DNA of 64,000 bases from Companilactobacillus allii (GCF_001971585.1 NZ_CP019323.1:424053-488052), one strand, 5' to 3'. Positions 37,166-46,537 are shown, numbered from the stretch's first letter. The notes: generated by a model from the sequence alone, not told the origin. Numbers and translations are program-made.

Positions 37166-37507
37166 CTATTTTTCCATCTCATCGACACCCCAATTACAGA
37201 TTGCATCCATAACTGGAACCAATGACTGACCACGGGTAGATAAACTATATTCAACTTTGGGTGGAACTTGTGGATATTCTTTTCGAATAATCAACTTGTC
37301 ACATTCTAATTCTTTCAAAGAGTTGGTCAAAGTCTTGAAGGAAATACTTCCAACTGCTCTTTTTAGAGCATTATATCTAATTGGTTTCTTATTCATCGAC
37401 AAAGCATACAAAATGACGATTTTATATTTTCCACCAATCAAATTCAGTGTATAGGCAAAGCCAGTATCTGATAATTTAATATCTTTAATATTCGAAATAT
37501 CTTCCAT
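37166..37507 (-). CDS. HxlR-family transcriptional regulator
   Basis: 113-residue winged-helix protein, normal for HxlR. GGKYKIVILYALSMNKKPIRYNALKRAVGSISFKTLTNSLKELE is the HTH region with family-typical spacing, and EYPQVPPKVEYSLSTRGQSLVPV the wing. HxlR proteins commonly sense aldehydes or redox stress and control the neighbouring gene. Here the divergent gene is a flavin oxidoreductase. The gap 37508-37607 holds a candidate site with half-sites GTACCG/CGGTAC-like (GTACCGCA ... TTACCGTAC). Confidence 0.85.
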   Translation of the reverse strand: MEDISNIKDIKLSDTGFAYTLNLIGGKYKIVILYALSMNKKPIRYNALKRAVGSISFKTLTNSLKELECDKLIIRKEYPQVPPKVEYSLSTRGQSLVPVMDAICNWGVDEMEK

Positions 37508-37607
37508 TACACTCTCCTTTGGGTTAGTACCGCACTTTAATTACCGTACTTGTTTACTGGATAAGCATAACATATACTTCAATTATCAACTAAAAGGAGA
37601 CATAACT

Positions 37608-38186
37608 TTGAAAACAATAATCTATTCACACCTATACGATGGCAGTTTCAACCATGCCATTTTAGATAGACTAACAAAAACATTCGACAATCAAAAAGCT
37701 GACTATCAAATAATTAATCTATATAAAGATGGATTCAATCCAGTACTATCTTCTGAAGAGCTTCGTAACTATAGCAAAGGTGAAAGCTTCGATCCACTCG
37801 TTAAAAAGTATCAAAAAATGATCAGTGATTCTGATGAATTAATCTTTATTTTCCCAATTTGGTGGCATAATCTACCTGCAATACTAAAAGGGTTCATAGA
37901 TAAAACCATGGTCAAGGGATTCGCATACAATGAAGACAACGGTTGGACTGGACTATTAACCTATATTAAGAAGACCACCGTAATCACAACTTCTACAATA
38001 ACCAAAGAGTATCTAAAAACTGAATCTGGCGATCCAATCCAAGGTGTATTCATCAACCGAACTCTTGCCGATATTGGACTCAAACCTGAAAATACAAATT
38101 GGATTCACTTTGGCGAGGTAAATATCACCAGTGACGAAGTTAGAACTAAGTTTCTAAAGGATTTACCAGATATTTACAAAAATTAA
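37608..38186 (+). CDS. NAD(P)H-dependent flavodoxin-like oxidoreductase (quinone reductase family)
   Basis: 192 residues. The fold matches MdaB/YwrO/NQO-type reductases: an N-terminal strand-turn (IYSHLYDGSFNHAILDRL), LIFIFPIWWHNLPAILKGFIDK as flavin-binding core and GFAYNEDNGWTGLL. It would reduce quinones or electrophiles with FMN or FAD. The start is TTG at 37608 with AAAGGAGA seven bases upstream. Its stop abuts the rlmH stop with no base between and no terminator, so the two transcripts must overlap. It is divergent from the HxlR regulator. Confidence 0.83.
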   Translation: MKTIIYSHLYDGSFNHAILDRLTKTFDNQKADYQIINLYKDGFNPVLSSEELRNYSKGESFDPLVKKYQKMISDSDELIFIFPIWWHNLPAILKGFIDKTMVKGFAYNEDNGWTGLLTYIKKTTVITTSTITKEYLKTESGDPIQGVFINRTLADIGLKPENTNWIHFGEVNITSDEVRTKFLKDLPDIYKN

Positions 38187-38666
38187 TTACTTATGATAAG
38201 TTCTATGATTGATGATCATAAATGATCGATAGATCTGTTCAGTCATAACAAGTCTCATCAACTGATGTGGCAAAGTGAATTTTCCAAAGCAGATACTATA
38301 ATCAGCCCGCTTAGTGACTTGTGGACTAACGCCTAGAGAACCACCAATGACAAAGGTAATATCACTAGTCCCATATGTGGATAAGTCATCGACTTTCTTA
38401 GCTAATTCTTCAGAGGTCAACTCTTTACCACGCAGATCCAACAAAATAACATATTCCTTGTCTTTGATTTTAGACAGTATTCTTTCACCCTCGACTTCTT
38501 TAACGTGCACATCTTCTGCGGCACTTAAGTTTTCGGGGGCTTTTTCATCCGGGCATTCAACAATTTCAAACTTACAAAAGGCTCCCAATCGCTTAGAATA
38601 TTCCGCAATTCCAGACTTTAGATACTTTTCCTTTAATTTACCGACTGTTACTAGTTTTATGTTCAT
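38187..38666 (-). CDS. rlmH: 23S rRNA (pseudouridine1915-N3)-methyltransferase RlmH
   Basis: 159-residue SPOUT methyltransferase, exactly the family length. [20 protein letters not shown] opens it; [15 protein letters not shown] and [14 protein letters not shown] are the knot and S-adenosylmethionine-binding parts; [21 protein letters not shown] is the strongly conserved C-terminus. It methylates pseudouridine 1915 in helix 69 of 23S rRNA. In Lactobacillales it commonly follows htrA and the wal genes near the origin, as here. A cluster of DnaA boxes occupies its upstream region. Confidence 0.95.
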   Translation of the reverse strand: MNIKLVTVGKLKEKYLKSGIAEYSKRLGAFCKFEIVECPDEKAPENLSAAEDVHVKEVEGERILSKIKDKEYVILLDLRGKELTSEELAKKVDDLSTYGTSDITFVIGGSLGVSPQVTKRADYSICFGKFTLPHQLMRLVMTEQIYRSFMIINHRTYHK

Positions 38667-38720
38667 AACTACTCTCCTATGAAACTTTTTAATTAATTAC
38701 GAATTTTATTTATATTCAAC

Positions 38721-38915
38721 TTATACACAAAAATAAAAAGTTTGTATTAATATGTGGAACATATCAAAAGTCTATTATACCAGTGATTACATGATACTTC
38801 TATACAATCAAATTAGTCTTATCAACAGGGTTATTACCAACTGTGGATAACTTTTCGACAGTAGTTTAACTAAATTTTGTCCACTTATCCACAAGTTATC
38901 CACATCTGTGGATAA
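38721..38915. promoter_or_regulatory. DnaA-box cluster between rlmH and htrA
   Basis: Four perfect TTATCCACA boxes (38842-38850 minus, 38885-38893 plus, 38896-38904 plus, 38907-38915 minus), one TTATACACA (38721-38729, fits TTATNCACA) and a one-mismatch TTATCAACA (38819-38827). The last three perfect boxes are packed in 31 bases. dnaA and dnaN are not in the window, so this is a DnaA-binding cluster and not shown to be the origin. It fills most of the 354-base gap 38667-39020. Confidence 0.8.
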
Positions 38916-38976
38916 ACGTATTTTATTCACGCGATAAAAACACGAAATATATATACACTTTGTCCAATAAAAGTTC

Positions 38977-39013
38977 AAAAAAAAGCGTGAAACCAGTATT
39001 TCGTGGTTTCACG
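38977..39013 (-). terminator. Terminator of htrA
   Basis: Minus-strand perfect 10-bp stem CGTGAAACCA/TGGTTTCACG followed by eight T. Confidence 0.85.
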
Positions 39014-39020
39014 TTTCATT

Positions 39021-40403
39021 TTACGAAGAAGTTTTTTTAGTTAAATGAACCTTTGTGGTTTTGAGCTTACCGTTATGATAATACGAAACGCTAACTGTGT
39101 CACCGACTGAATGCGAATACAAAGCGCTATGTAGGTCAGCAACCGAACTTACAGTTTTGTTTCCCAATTTAACAATAACATCATTCTTTTCTAACCCAGC
39201 ACTCTTAGCAACTGAGCCTGATGTAGTACTGTAAATTACAACACCTTTAGTGATCTTACTTGGCAATTTCAAACTAGACTGTGAATCATCAGTGATTTGA
39301 TCAAGATCAACTACTTTGATTCCAAGTGAAGGACGTTCAACCTTACCATTTTGAACTAATTGATTGATAATCTTAACGACTTCATTACTTGGTATGGCGA
39401 ATCCGATCCCCTCAACTGAGGTTCCGTCAGTATTTGATGCCAACTTCATTGAATTGATACCGACTATTTGGCCTGCCTCATTAACTAGCGGACCACCAGA
39501 ATTACCAGGGTTAATCGCTGCATCGGTCTGAAGTACTGTAGCCTCACCAGTAACTTGTCCTGTGTTTTGATCTTGTGTTTCAACTGTTCTATTAGTGGCT
39601 GAGATGATACCTTGTGTCACTGTTGTCGCATATTGGCTTCCAAGTGGTGATCCAATGGCAATTACAGGATCCCCTGGTGAAACGTTATCAGAGTTACCAA
39701 ATGATGCTGTGGCAGGAACTTTATTACCATCTATTTCTAGCACTGCCAAGTCAGTTGTAGAATCACTACCAACTAATTTAGCTGAGAACTTTGTACCATC
39801 TTCAAGAATTACTTCAAGAGAATCCGAGCCTTCGACAACGTGGTTATTAGTTACGATATATCCCTTACCGTTTTGTTTGGAATAAATCACACCAGATCCT
39901 TCGCTATATTCTTGCAGATCAGTTGAATTAGTCGACGATGAAGAACTATCTGATGAATCACTATTAGATGAGTCACTGTTAGACGAATCACTGTTACTAT
40001 CTGAGCTATCCGATGATGAACTACTATCACTATCACCAAACAGATCTCCAAAAATTGAAGAAAGGCTCCCATCACTAGAAGACTGTTCTTTTTGCTTTTG
40101 TAAGTTAATAACAGAAACAACTGCGCCATTTACCTTCTTGTATGCTCCAGTCATCGTAGTAGCGGTATTGGCCTTGCTATTACTTACTTGAGTAGTCCCA
40201 GCTGCATTGTTTGAAGCACTACTCGACACTGAAGAGTTATTGCCGAAGTAATTAAATCCTGCAAATGCCACACCGACACCTAACATTGCTGAAATAAACG
40301 CAACTAAACTAATTTTCCACAAAGAATTACCCGATTTAGAATCTCGCTTGTTACCATTATTGCTCATTCTAGAATCGTTATTTTGGTTATTATCGTTATC
40401 CAT
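39021..40403 (-). CDS. htrA: Membrane-anchored serine protease HtrA (DegP family)
   Basis: 460-residue surface protease. One membrane anchor lies at about 29-50 after a polar, Asn-rich N-terminus. The trypsin-like domain has TNNHVV (His188), TDLAVL (Asp218) and GNSGGPL (Ser302). One PDZ domain is about 350-455 (GVVIYSTTSGSVAKSAGLEKNDVIVKLG). It degrades misfolded exported proteins. Between the first protease strand and the catalytic His is a stretch of about 35 residues made almost only of Ser and Asp (125-160), an unusual insertion for HtrA. It is separated from walJ by a terminator-like hairpin but stays in the conserved wal order. Confidence 0.93.
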   Translation of the reverse strand: MDNDNNQNNDSRMSNNGNKRDSKSGNSLWKISLVAFISAMLGVGVAFAGFNYFGNNSSVSSSASNNAAGTTQVSNSKANTATTMTGAYKKVNGAVVSVINLQKQKEQSSSDGSLSSIFGDLFGDSDSSSSSDSSDSNSDSSNSDSSNSDSSDSSSSSTNSTDLQEYSEGSGVIYSKQNGKGYIVTNNHVVEGSDSLEVILEDGTKFSAKLVGSDSTTDLAVLEIDGNKVPATASFGNSDNVSPGDPVIAIGSPLGSQYATTVTQGIISATNRTVETQDQNTGQVTGEATVLQTDAAINPGNSGGPLVNEAGQIVGINSMKLASNTDGTSVEGIGFAIPSNEVVKIINQLVQNGKVERPSLGIKVVDLDQITDDSQSSLKLPSKITKGVVIYSTTSGSVAKSAGLEKNDVIVKLGNKTVSSVADLHSALYSHSVGDTVSVSYYHNGKLKTTKVHLTKKTSS

Positions 40404-40474
40404 TATATAATCACTTCCCCAATAGTCTTTATACCTTAATATAAGCTTAAATTTTGAACAAATTTTGAATTTTT

Positions 40475-40508
40475 TATATAAAAATAGAGACTTTTTACAG
40501 TCTCTATT
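40475..40508 (-). terminator. Terminator-like hairpin between walJ and htrA
   Basis: Minus-strand perfect stem AATAGAGACT/AGTCTCTATT with a moderately T-rich tail. It may limit read-through from the wal operon into htrA. Confidence 0.6.
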
Positions 40509-40518
40509 ATAGTAAATA

Positions 40519-41319
40519 TTACAAAGTTATCAACGGATCCGCAACTTTGGGATCTGTATCCATAATCTTGAAGTCATGTCCAACTCCAAAGTCATGTTGT
40601 TCCAAGATATCAGTTACTGATGTTCTGGCAACAGTCTTAGTATTATTTTCAGGACTTAAATGACCAAGGTAGATCTCCTTAGTCTTATTACCGATCACAT
40701 CCATCAAAGTTCTGGCACCATCATCATTGGACAAGTGACCCTTTTCACTCAGGATTCTTTGTTTCAAAGGCCATGGATACATCCCGTTACGTAACATTTC
40801 CACATCATGATTGCACTCCATCAAATATGCATCAGCATTTTCAATAGTCTTTTGCACCTTCTCAGATACATAACCAGTATCAGTCAAGATAACAAATGTC
40901 TTGCCATTATGATAGAACTTATAAAACTGTGGATCGGCCGCATCATGTGACACCGCAAAACTTTGAATATCCAAATCGTCTAAAGTCATGATCTTGTTGT
41001 GTTCAAAAATGTTCTTCTTTTCATCTGGTACTTTACCAATTTTGGATGCCATAGCGTCCCAAGTTTTTTGATTAGCATAAACATTCAGATCATATCGTCT
41101 AGCTAAAACTCCAACACCTTGAACATGATCAGAATGTTCATGGGTCACAAACAAAGAATCAATATCATTGATATCTTTGCCGATACTATCAAGAGATTCC
41201 TTGATCTTTTTACCAGACATACCTGCATCAACTAGAACATGATGTTTGGGTGTCTCAATATAAGTCACATTACCTGAACTGCTACTAACTAACACACTTA
41301 CCCTTAAATCATCACTCAC
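40519..41319 (-). CDS. walJ: MBL-fold metallohydrolase WalJ (YycJ)
   Basis: 266-residue metallo-beta-lactamase-fold protein. VTHEHSDHVQGVGVL is the HxHxDH metal site; LTDTGYVSE and ECNHDVEML follow, and IYLGHLSPENN carries the late His. The orthologue is thought to link cell division or DNA replication fidelity with the wal operon. The start is uncertain: GTG at 41319 has GGGAG about 11 bases upstream, while an in-frame GTG at 41328 is too close to it. It overlaps walI by eight bases with this start. Confidence 0.88.
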   Translation of the reverse strand: MSDDLRVSVLVSSSSGNVTYIETPKHHVLVDAGMSGKKIKESLDSIGKDINDIDSLFVTHEHSDHVQGVGVLARRYDLNVYANQKTWDAMASKIGKVPDEKKNIFEHNKIMTLDDLDIQSFAVSHDAADPQFYKFYHNGKTFVILTDTGYVSEKVQKTIENADAYLMECNHDVEMLRNGMYPWPLKQRILSEKGHLSNDDGARTLMDVIGNKTKEIYLGHLSPENNTKTVARTSVTDILEQHDFGVGHDFKIMDTDPKVADPLITL

Positions 41320-42136
41320 TATCGTCACTATCTCCCGTTGTCGTCTCAGTTGTCGTTGCCTTAATAATATTACCTGTAAAGGCGTTGACCTTTTTCAAAG
41401 TATCGACTTTGCTATCTTTATTTTGAATTGTCACAAACCAAACTGGAATATAAATCGTACTTCCCTTGGCCTCTGTTAACTTAGAATAAGCTAAGTTTGC
41501 ATAGACGATCCGAGAGTTATTAGGAATTTCAGAATTCGTATAAAGGTTAGAAATAACATCCTTCTCACTCTTAGTAACTTCTTTTTCGTGAAGAATCATC
41601 AAATCGTCTACATAAGTCTGTGTATATCCAATGACTTTTTTATTATCGACCTCAAAGGTAACACGTCCTGTCTTATCGTACAACTCTCCAACATCATCAG
41701 TTTGTGCATAAACTATCTGTGAGGAGCTTGAAAGCTGTGGTGCGTACTTATATTTCGTACCATACAAGACATTTGATTCTTTCTTCAAAAAAGCATTCAA
41801 TTTAGATTCTTTATTATTAGATGTAATAGAAATTGGTTCAGTCAATGAACTGTCCAACTTATGATCAGTCTCATCATATTGAAGTTCTTGATTCTTCAAC
41901 TTATTAATGTGCTCTGCCAAATCATTATTCGGACGAGAACCCAAGTAATAAGCAGCACCAGACTTCGAATCTAGTTTTCCAAAGCTAATATCACGCTTAC
42001 GCATCTCAGTAACAGTTGATGTCGTCGTGCTACCACTAGAGACAACCTGTTGGCTATTACGAAATGACAACAGTAAGAAAATATCCAGTGAACAGAAGAC
42101 AATCAAAAATATTACTTCAATTCTTCTAAAATCCAT
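41312..42136 (-). CDS. walI: Two-component system regulatory protein WalI (YycI)
   Basis: 274 residues. A single N-terminal membrane segment (VIFLIVFCSLDIFLLLSF) is followed by an extracytoplasmic beta-rich domain of the YycI/YycH fold. With WalH it binds WalK in the membrane and tunes its activity. The C-terminus is Thr/Asp-rich (TTETTTGDSDDSE). Two bases separate it from walH. Confidence 0.88.
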   Translation of the reverse strand: MDFRRIEVIFLIVFCSLDIFLLLSFRNSQQVVSSGSTTTSTVTEMRKRDISFGKLDSKSGAAYYLGSRPNNDLAEHINKLKNQELQYDETDHKLDSSLTEPISITSNNKESKLNAFLKKESNVLYGTKYKYAPQLSSSSQIVYAQTDDVGELYDKTGRVTFEVDNKKVIGYTQTYVDDLMILHEKEVTKSEKDVISNLYTNSEIPNNSRIVYANLAYSKLTEAKGSTIYIPVWFVTIQNKDSKVDTLKKVNAFTGNIIKATTTETTTGDSDDSE

Positions 42137-42138
42137 TG

Positions 42139-43452
42139 TTATTCCTCCTCTGCAGTATCATTTGTCCAGTCAACATATGCTTTCCAGTGGCCGTTGATTT
42201 TAATGTAGTACGTTGGTGTTAAGTCGATTACATCCTCGTTGTCAGATTCACTTTCCCATTGATACCCAGCTTGAATATCTTGGATATCATTAGGTGAATA
42301 ACCAGCTTTTTCCAATCCTTTTAATATTGAAGTCGTTGACTTCAAGGTAGTCGCAGATTGTTCAGATGGAACTGGAACTTCCAATATCTTATTCAAGAAT
42401 GATTCTGTAGTTCCATTACGACTGAACTTGATTTTGATGGAGCCAAATTGACTCTTCTTAAAAATTGGGAATCCTTCGACATACTCCCGATACGTCAACT
42501 CTTTGTCATCCCAATCAGCGTCGTATAAACGCAAATTAGATACAGAGTTTTGTAAACTTATCGCCTTATTATAACCACGTTGGAAAAACGCTAAACGATC
42601 CTTTGGCACTGAAGTATCTGTATAATCATAAAAGCTCAGCTCGCCTTTAGTATGATCAGAAATGAGGCGCTTAGTTTCACCATAGTTATAAGTATAGATA
42701 TCGTCGTCTTTTGAAGTTACTAGATCATTACTATCAGAATCAAACAATGAAGTCGTAAACTCACTATCCTTCTTCTCACTCATAACGTATGAATAAGTTC
42801 TTAGTTTCACGGGCTCTGTATAGAAGGTGAATACACCATGTTTCATTAGATTCAAACGTACCGCCAAGTTGATATTAGCCTTACGTGCTAACTTCAAAAT
42901 GGGCTTCGATAGTGCGTCCTTTACTCTAGCACGATACACAGCATAGTTTTTATCATTGGCCAAATAAACGTACTTATCATTTTTATTATTGACTGTAAAA
43001 ATTATTCTATTGAAGGAATAATCGCTCGAACGTCGTAACGTTGAGTTATCCAGTAAATATCCCAAAGTCTTCACAGAAATATTCGTTGGATAAACGAGTT
43101 GGACTGCATTAGATTGTTGGATCGTCTTTTGATATCTAGCTCCATCTTTAGAGAACAATTTCTTAGGCTCACCGATATTCCAATCTTTCATAACTTTTTG
43201 CATACTCATCGAAATATTTTCTTCACTATTATAAATAAGATGTTGACTGGTACCATTTTGCCAAATAACTTGTGTTGGACTCATTACTTGATCGATCGGT
43301 ATCTTATTTTTATCCGATTCAGTTGTTGTAACATCGATATTTCTTCCACGCTGATAACGGGCAGTATTGGTCCAAATGAAAAAGGACAGGACAATACTTG
43401 TAACTACTGCTATGACTAGCAATACTTGTACTATTAATCGGCTAAATTTCAT
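42139..43452 (-). CDS. walH: Two-component system regulatory protein WalH (YycH)
   Basis: 437 residues with an N-terminal membrane anchor (LIVQVLLVIAVVTSIVLSFFIW) and a large extracytoplasmic domain of the YycH family. It forms a complex with WalI and WalK. The ATG at 43452 is preferred: GAGGAG lies six bases upstream, and the longer frame would overlap walK by 83 bases rather than 11. It sits in the conserved order walR-K-H-I-J. Confidence 0.9.
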   Translation of the reverse strand: MKFSRLIVQVLLVIAVVTSIVLSFFIWTNTARYQRGRNIDVTTTESDKNKIPIDQVMSPTQVIWQNGTSQHLIYNSEENISMSMQKVMKDWNIGEPKKLFSKDGARYQKTIQQSNAVQLVYPTNISVKTLGYLLDNSTLRRSSDYSFNRIIFTVNNKNDKYVYLANDKNYAVYRARVKDALSKPILKLARKANINLAVRLNLMKHGVFTFYTEPVKLRTYSYVMSEKKDSEFTTSLFDSDSNDLVTSKDDDIYTYNYGETKRLISDHTKGELSFYDYTDTSVPKDRLAFFQRGYNKAISLQNSVSNLRLYDADWDDKELTYREYVEGFPIFKKSQFGSIKIKFSRNGTTESFLNKILEVPVPSEQSATTLKSTTSILKGLEKAGYSPNDIQDIQAGYQWESESDNEDVIDLTPTYYIKINGHWKAYVDWTNDTAEEE

Positions 43453-45346
43453 CCCATTCTCCTCCAGTCTCATTAGGGTCAAATGGTAAGGAAATATAAA
43501 ATGTTGATCCCTTACCCTCGGCACTATTTACCCAAATTCTACCTTTGTGTTGTTCCACGATCTCTTTGGAAATAGATAATCCTAAACCAGTACCTCCTTG
43601 TTTTCTAGATCTGGCCTTATCAACACGATAGAATCGATCAAAGACTTTCTTGATATCCTTTCTAGGAATACCTAGTCCCTCATCAGAAATACTAATGATG
43701 ATATGCTTATTGGTCTCAAGCAAGCGACACGTTATAACGCCTCCATCTGGAGAATACTTGATGGCATTATTCATAATATTATCAACCACTTGAGTCATCT
43801 TATCTGTATCGATCTCAACCCATAGGTCTTTATTAGTGAAAATACGCTTTATACGATAATTTTTAACGACTTTTTTATCGTCTTCTTTAGCATCGGCTTT
43901 TTCTTTTTTCAACATCATATCAAATCTATCAAGGATATATGAGAAGAATTCATTAAAGTTAACTAATTCCTCGTCTAACTTGGATCTACCTTGATCCATT
44001 CTAGAAAGACTCAATAGATCTTGAATCATACGGATCATACGATCTGTTTCTTCTGCAGTAACGTTCAAGAATTGTGGTGCTAGCTTTTGATCCTTCCAAG
44101 CTCCATTATTCAAAGCATCAATATAACTACTGATACTTGTCAAAGGTGTACGTAATTCATGTGAAACGTTAGAAACGAACTGGCGACGTTCACTATCGAT
44201 CTTTTGTTGTTCAGTGACATCATGTAAAACACAGACCATACCACTGATAAACCCACTATTCCTCTGAATCAAAGAAAAATCAGCGTTCAATATCAATGAA
44301 TTATCGCCATTAACATCGTAATCTTCAGCGTCTTCATTATTATCATTAGTCTCGATAACCATTGGATCGGGATTCTCTAATAATTGATCAAAACTTACTT
44401 TGTCACTAATACCAAGAACTTCTACCAGTGACTTTCCATCAGCTTCATCTTCATCTTTATTCAAGAATTCCTGAGCCATTTCATTGATTACCGTTATGTT
44501 ACCCAAACGATTGGTAGCAATAACACCATCAGACATCTGGGTCAAAACACTATCCAGCCTTCGTCGCTCAGACTCTGAATTCTCAGTAGCCTCTTCAACT
44601 TTGACTGACAGGTCATTAACAGCCATGGCCAATTGTCCAAGTTCATCTGGTGAATAAACACGAACTTGTCCAGAATAGTCACCTTCAGCCATTCTCACAG
44701 CTTGTTGTTTCATTTCATCAATCGGTCGTGTGATTGCCCTAGAAATGAAAATGGCAATAATTGCTCCCAATAAACCGGCAACTAAAGACGCCGTAAGGAA
44801 AATAACAATAATATTGTTGATACCCTGATAGACTGACTCCATGCTGGCACGAACGTAGATAGCACCAACCACAGTACTATTATCAGTTGATGAAACTGGC
44901 GTGATCAATTCATATGAACTACCAGTCCCCTTATCATAATATATCTGGGTTATTTTCTTATCACTACTAATACTCTGTTTGATTTGGTCCTTCATCGTTT
45001 TGGTCCCAACGATAGTAGATTTATCAACATCCTTAGTTCCAACGATAATACCATTACGATCAACCACTTGAATATCAGTAATATTGGAGTCATTTCTAGC
45101 AAAGTCTTGGATAACGTTGCTGACGTTAGTTCTAGTTTTGTCATCATTATCAGTTAAATTCGTTGAAATTTGATTAAGGTCATATGCTGGAACGACGACT
45201 GAGTCTTCAAACTGACTAACATTTTGTTCTTCCAATTGACGTACGAAATAAGCCCCAATTATTTCAATTGTGACGATCAAAATTAAAATAAAAGATAATC
45301 CGATTTTGAAATTAATCGAATGTAAAAACACGAATCTATTTTTCAA
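43442..45346 (-). CDS. walK: Sensor histidine kinase WalK
   Basis: 634 residues. Membrane helix 1 (about 15-37), an extracellular PAS-like sensor (40-175), helix 2 (about 178-200), HAMP, a cytoplasmic PAS domain (about 260-385), HisKA with SNVSHELRTPLTS (phospho-His396) and HATPase with GLGIPRKD and GGTGLGLSIS. It senses cell-wall state and phosphorylates WalR, the only essential two-component pair in many Firmicutes. The start is a TTG at 45346 with GGTGG seven bases upstream; the longer frame reads through this site. A hairpin with T-run lies between walR and this gene. Confidence 0.93.
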   Translation of the reverse strand: MKNRFVFLHSINFKIGLSFILILIVTIEIIGAYFVRQLEEQNVSQFEDSVVVPAYDLNQISTNLTDNDDKTRTNVSNVIQDFARNDSNITDIQVVDRNGIIVGTKDVDKSTIVGTKTMKDQIKQSISSDKKITQIYYDKGTGSSYELITPVSSTDNSTVVGAIYVRASMESVYQGINNIIVIFLTASLVAGLLGAIIAIFISRAITRPIDEMKQQAVRMAEGDYSGQVRVYSPDELGQLAMAVNDLSVKVEEATENSESERRRLDSVLTQMSDGVIATNRLGNITVINEMAQEFLNKDEDEADGKSLVEVLGISDKVSFDQLLENPDPMVIETNDNNEDAEDYDVNGDNSLILNADFSLIQRNSGFISGMVCVLHDVTEQQKIDSERRQFVSNVSHELRTPLTSISSYIDALNNGAWKDQKLAPQFLNVTAEETDRMIRMIQDLLSLSRMDQGRSKLDEELVNFNEFFSYILDRFDMMLKKEKADAKEDDKKVVKNYRIKRIFTNKDLWVEIDTDKMTQVVDNIMNNAIKYSPDGGVITCRLLETNKHIIISISDEGLGIPRKDIKKVFDRFYRVDKARSRKQGGTGLGLSISKEIVEQHKGRIWVNSAEGKGSTFYISLPFDPNETGGEWDEI

Positions 45347-45404
45347 AATATTTCCACCTATAAATTGCAATATATACACTACATTATACAGCTTTAGAGA
45401 TAAC

Positions 45405-45435
45405 AAAAAAACTGGCTCGTATTAAGAGTCAGTTT
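45405..45435 (-). terminator. Intrinsic terminator between walR and walK
   Basis: Minus-strand stem AAACTGACTC/GAGCCAGTTT with one A-C mismatch, then about six T. It lies within the walR-walK gap, so walK expression needs read-through or its own promoter; a TATAAT hexamer follows about 30 bases downstream. Confidence 0.7.
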
Positions 45436-45441
45436 AAAGTG

Positions 45442-46146
45442 TTAGACTTCTGCATCAGGATCCCTGAGGTAGTAGCCCACACCACGTCTAGTCATAAGCC
45501 ATTCCGGCTGACTAGGATTATTTTCAATTTTTTCACGAAGACGACGAACCGTGACATCCACAGTTCTTACGTCTCCAAAGTAGTCATAACCCCAAACTGT
45601 TTGAAGTAAGTGTTCACGTTTCATTACTTGACCAATGTGTTGAGCTAAGTAATACAATAATTCAAACTCACGGTGAGTTAATTCGATTTCTTTACCATTT
45701 TTAGTTACAGTATAAGCTTCGGGTAGAATAGTTAAATCACCAATCTTGATCTCACTATTCTTATTATCATCGTTATGTGCGTTTCTTTGAGATCTTAACC
45801 GAGCTTTTACACGAGCAACTAATTCACGATTAGAAAAGGGTTTAGTTACATAGTCATCAGCCCCAAGTTCCAAACCAATAACCTTATCAATTTCGGTATC
45901 TTTAGCGGTCAACATAATAATCGGTGTATCTTTTGTCTTTCTTACAGTTCTAGCCACTTCTAGACCGTCAATAACTGGTAGCATCAAATCGAGTAAAATA
46001 AGATCTGGATCATCTGCTTCTACTTTGTCCAATGCTTCCTGACCGTCAAAAGCTGTTATGACTTCATATCCTTCATTTTCCAAATTATACTTAACAATAT
46101 CGGAAATAGGTTTTTCATCATCTACTACTAGAATTTTTTTTGCCAT
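45442..46146 (-). CDS. walR: Response regulator WalR
   Basis: 234-residue OmpR-type regulator. The receiver domain has DDEKP, phospho-acceptor Asp53 in LILLDLMLP and the Lys in DDYVTKPF. The winged helix ends with [28 protein letters not shown]. It controls cell-wall hydrolases. Spacing to walK is 95 bases. Confidence 0.96.
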   Translation of the reverse strand: MAKKILVVDDEKPISDIVKYNLENEGYEVITAFDGQEALDKVEADDPDLILLDLMLPVIDGLEVARTVRKTKDTPIIMLTAKDTEIDKVIGLELGADDYVTKPFSNRELVARVKARLRSQRNAHNDDNKNSEIKIGDLTILPEAYTVTKNGKEIELTHREFELLYYLAQHIGQVMKREHLLQTVWGYDYFGDVRTVDVTVRRLREKIENNPSQPEWLMTRRGVGYYLRDPDAEV

Positions 46147-46341
46147 ATTATCTCTCCTGACGTAACCATTATACTAGTTATATCCTATTAAAACAAAATA
46201 GACGTAAAATAAGCTTAAAAATGAAAATATAAAATATTCCCTGATTTTTTAAAAATCCCATCAAATAATCCCATTATTGAAGTGGAAATCTAGAAATAAC
46301 CTACTTTTTATACTTTTTTAATAAACTTTTTAAAAAAGTAC

Positions 46342-46371
46342 TTGCTTACTATTTTATTCGTATGGTATTAT
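46342..46371 (+). promoter_or_regulatory. Promoter of tRNA-Lys
   Basis: TTGCTT, 18 bases, TATTAT, about 35 bases before the tRNA. Nothing else is seen in 46147-46341 except the walR leader. Confidence 0.6.
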
Positions 46372-46406
46372 ATATCTCGTTGATTGATTCAACACATCTA
46401 ACAAAT

Positions 46407-46479
46407 GGGTGGCTAGCTCAGCTGGCAGAGCAACGGACTCTTAATCCGTGGGTCCAGGGTTCGATCCCCTGGCCACCCA
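46407..46479 (+). tRNA. tRNA-Lys (CTT)
   Basis: 73 bases. Acceptor arms GGGTGGC and GCCACCC pair fully; D-arm GCTC/GAGC; anticodon stem ACGGA/TCCGT around loop CTCTTAA gives anticodon CTT; T-arm CCAGG...CCTGG with GGTTCGATC. CCA is not encoded. It is a single tRNA with its own promoter and terminator. Confidence 0.96.
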
Positions 46480-46494
46480 TCATATAACACTTAG

Positions 46495-46537
46495 CTGATA
46501 TTATTGAAGTTTAATACTTCGATATGTCAGTTTTTTT
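46495..46537 (+). terminator. Terminator of tRNA-Lys
   Basis: CTGATATTATTGAAG pairs with CTTCGATATGTCAG (one bulge), followed by seven T. Confidence 0.8.

Noticed and set aside
38721-38915. Calling the DnaA-box cluster the replication origin
   Set aside because: No dnaA/dnaN or clear unwinding element is in the window, and GC skew could not be computed.
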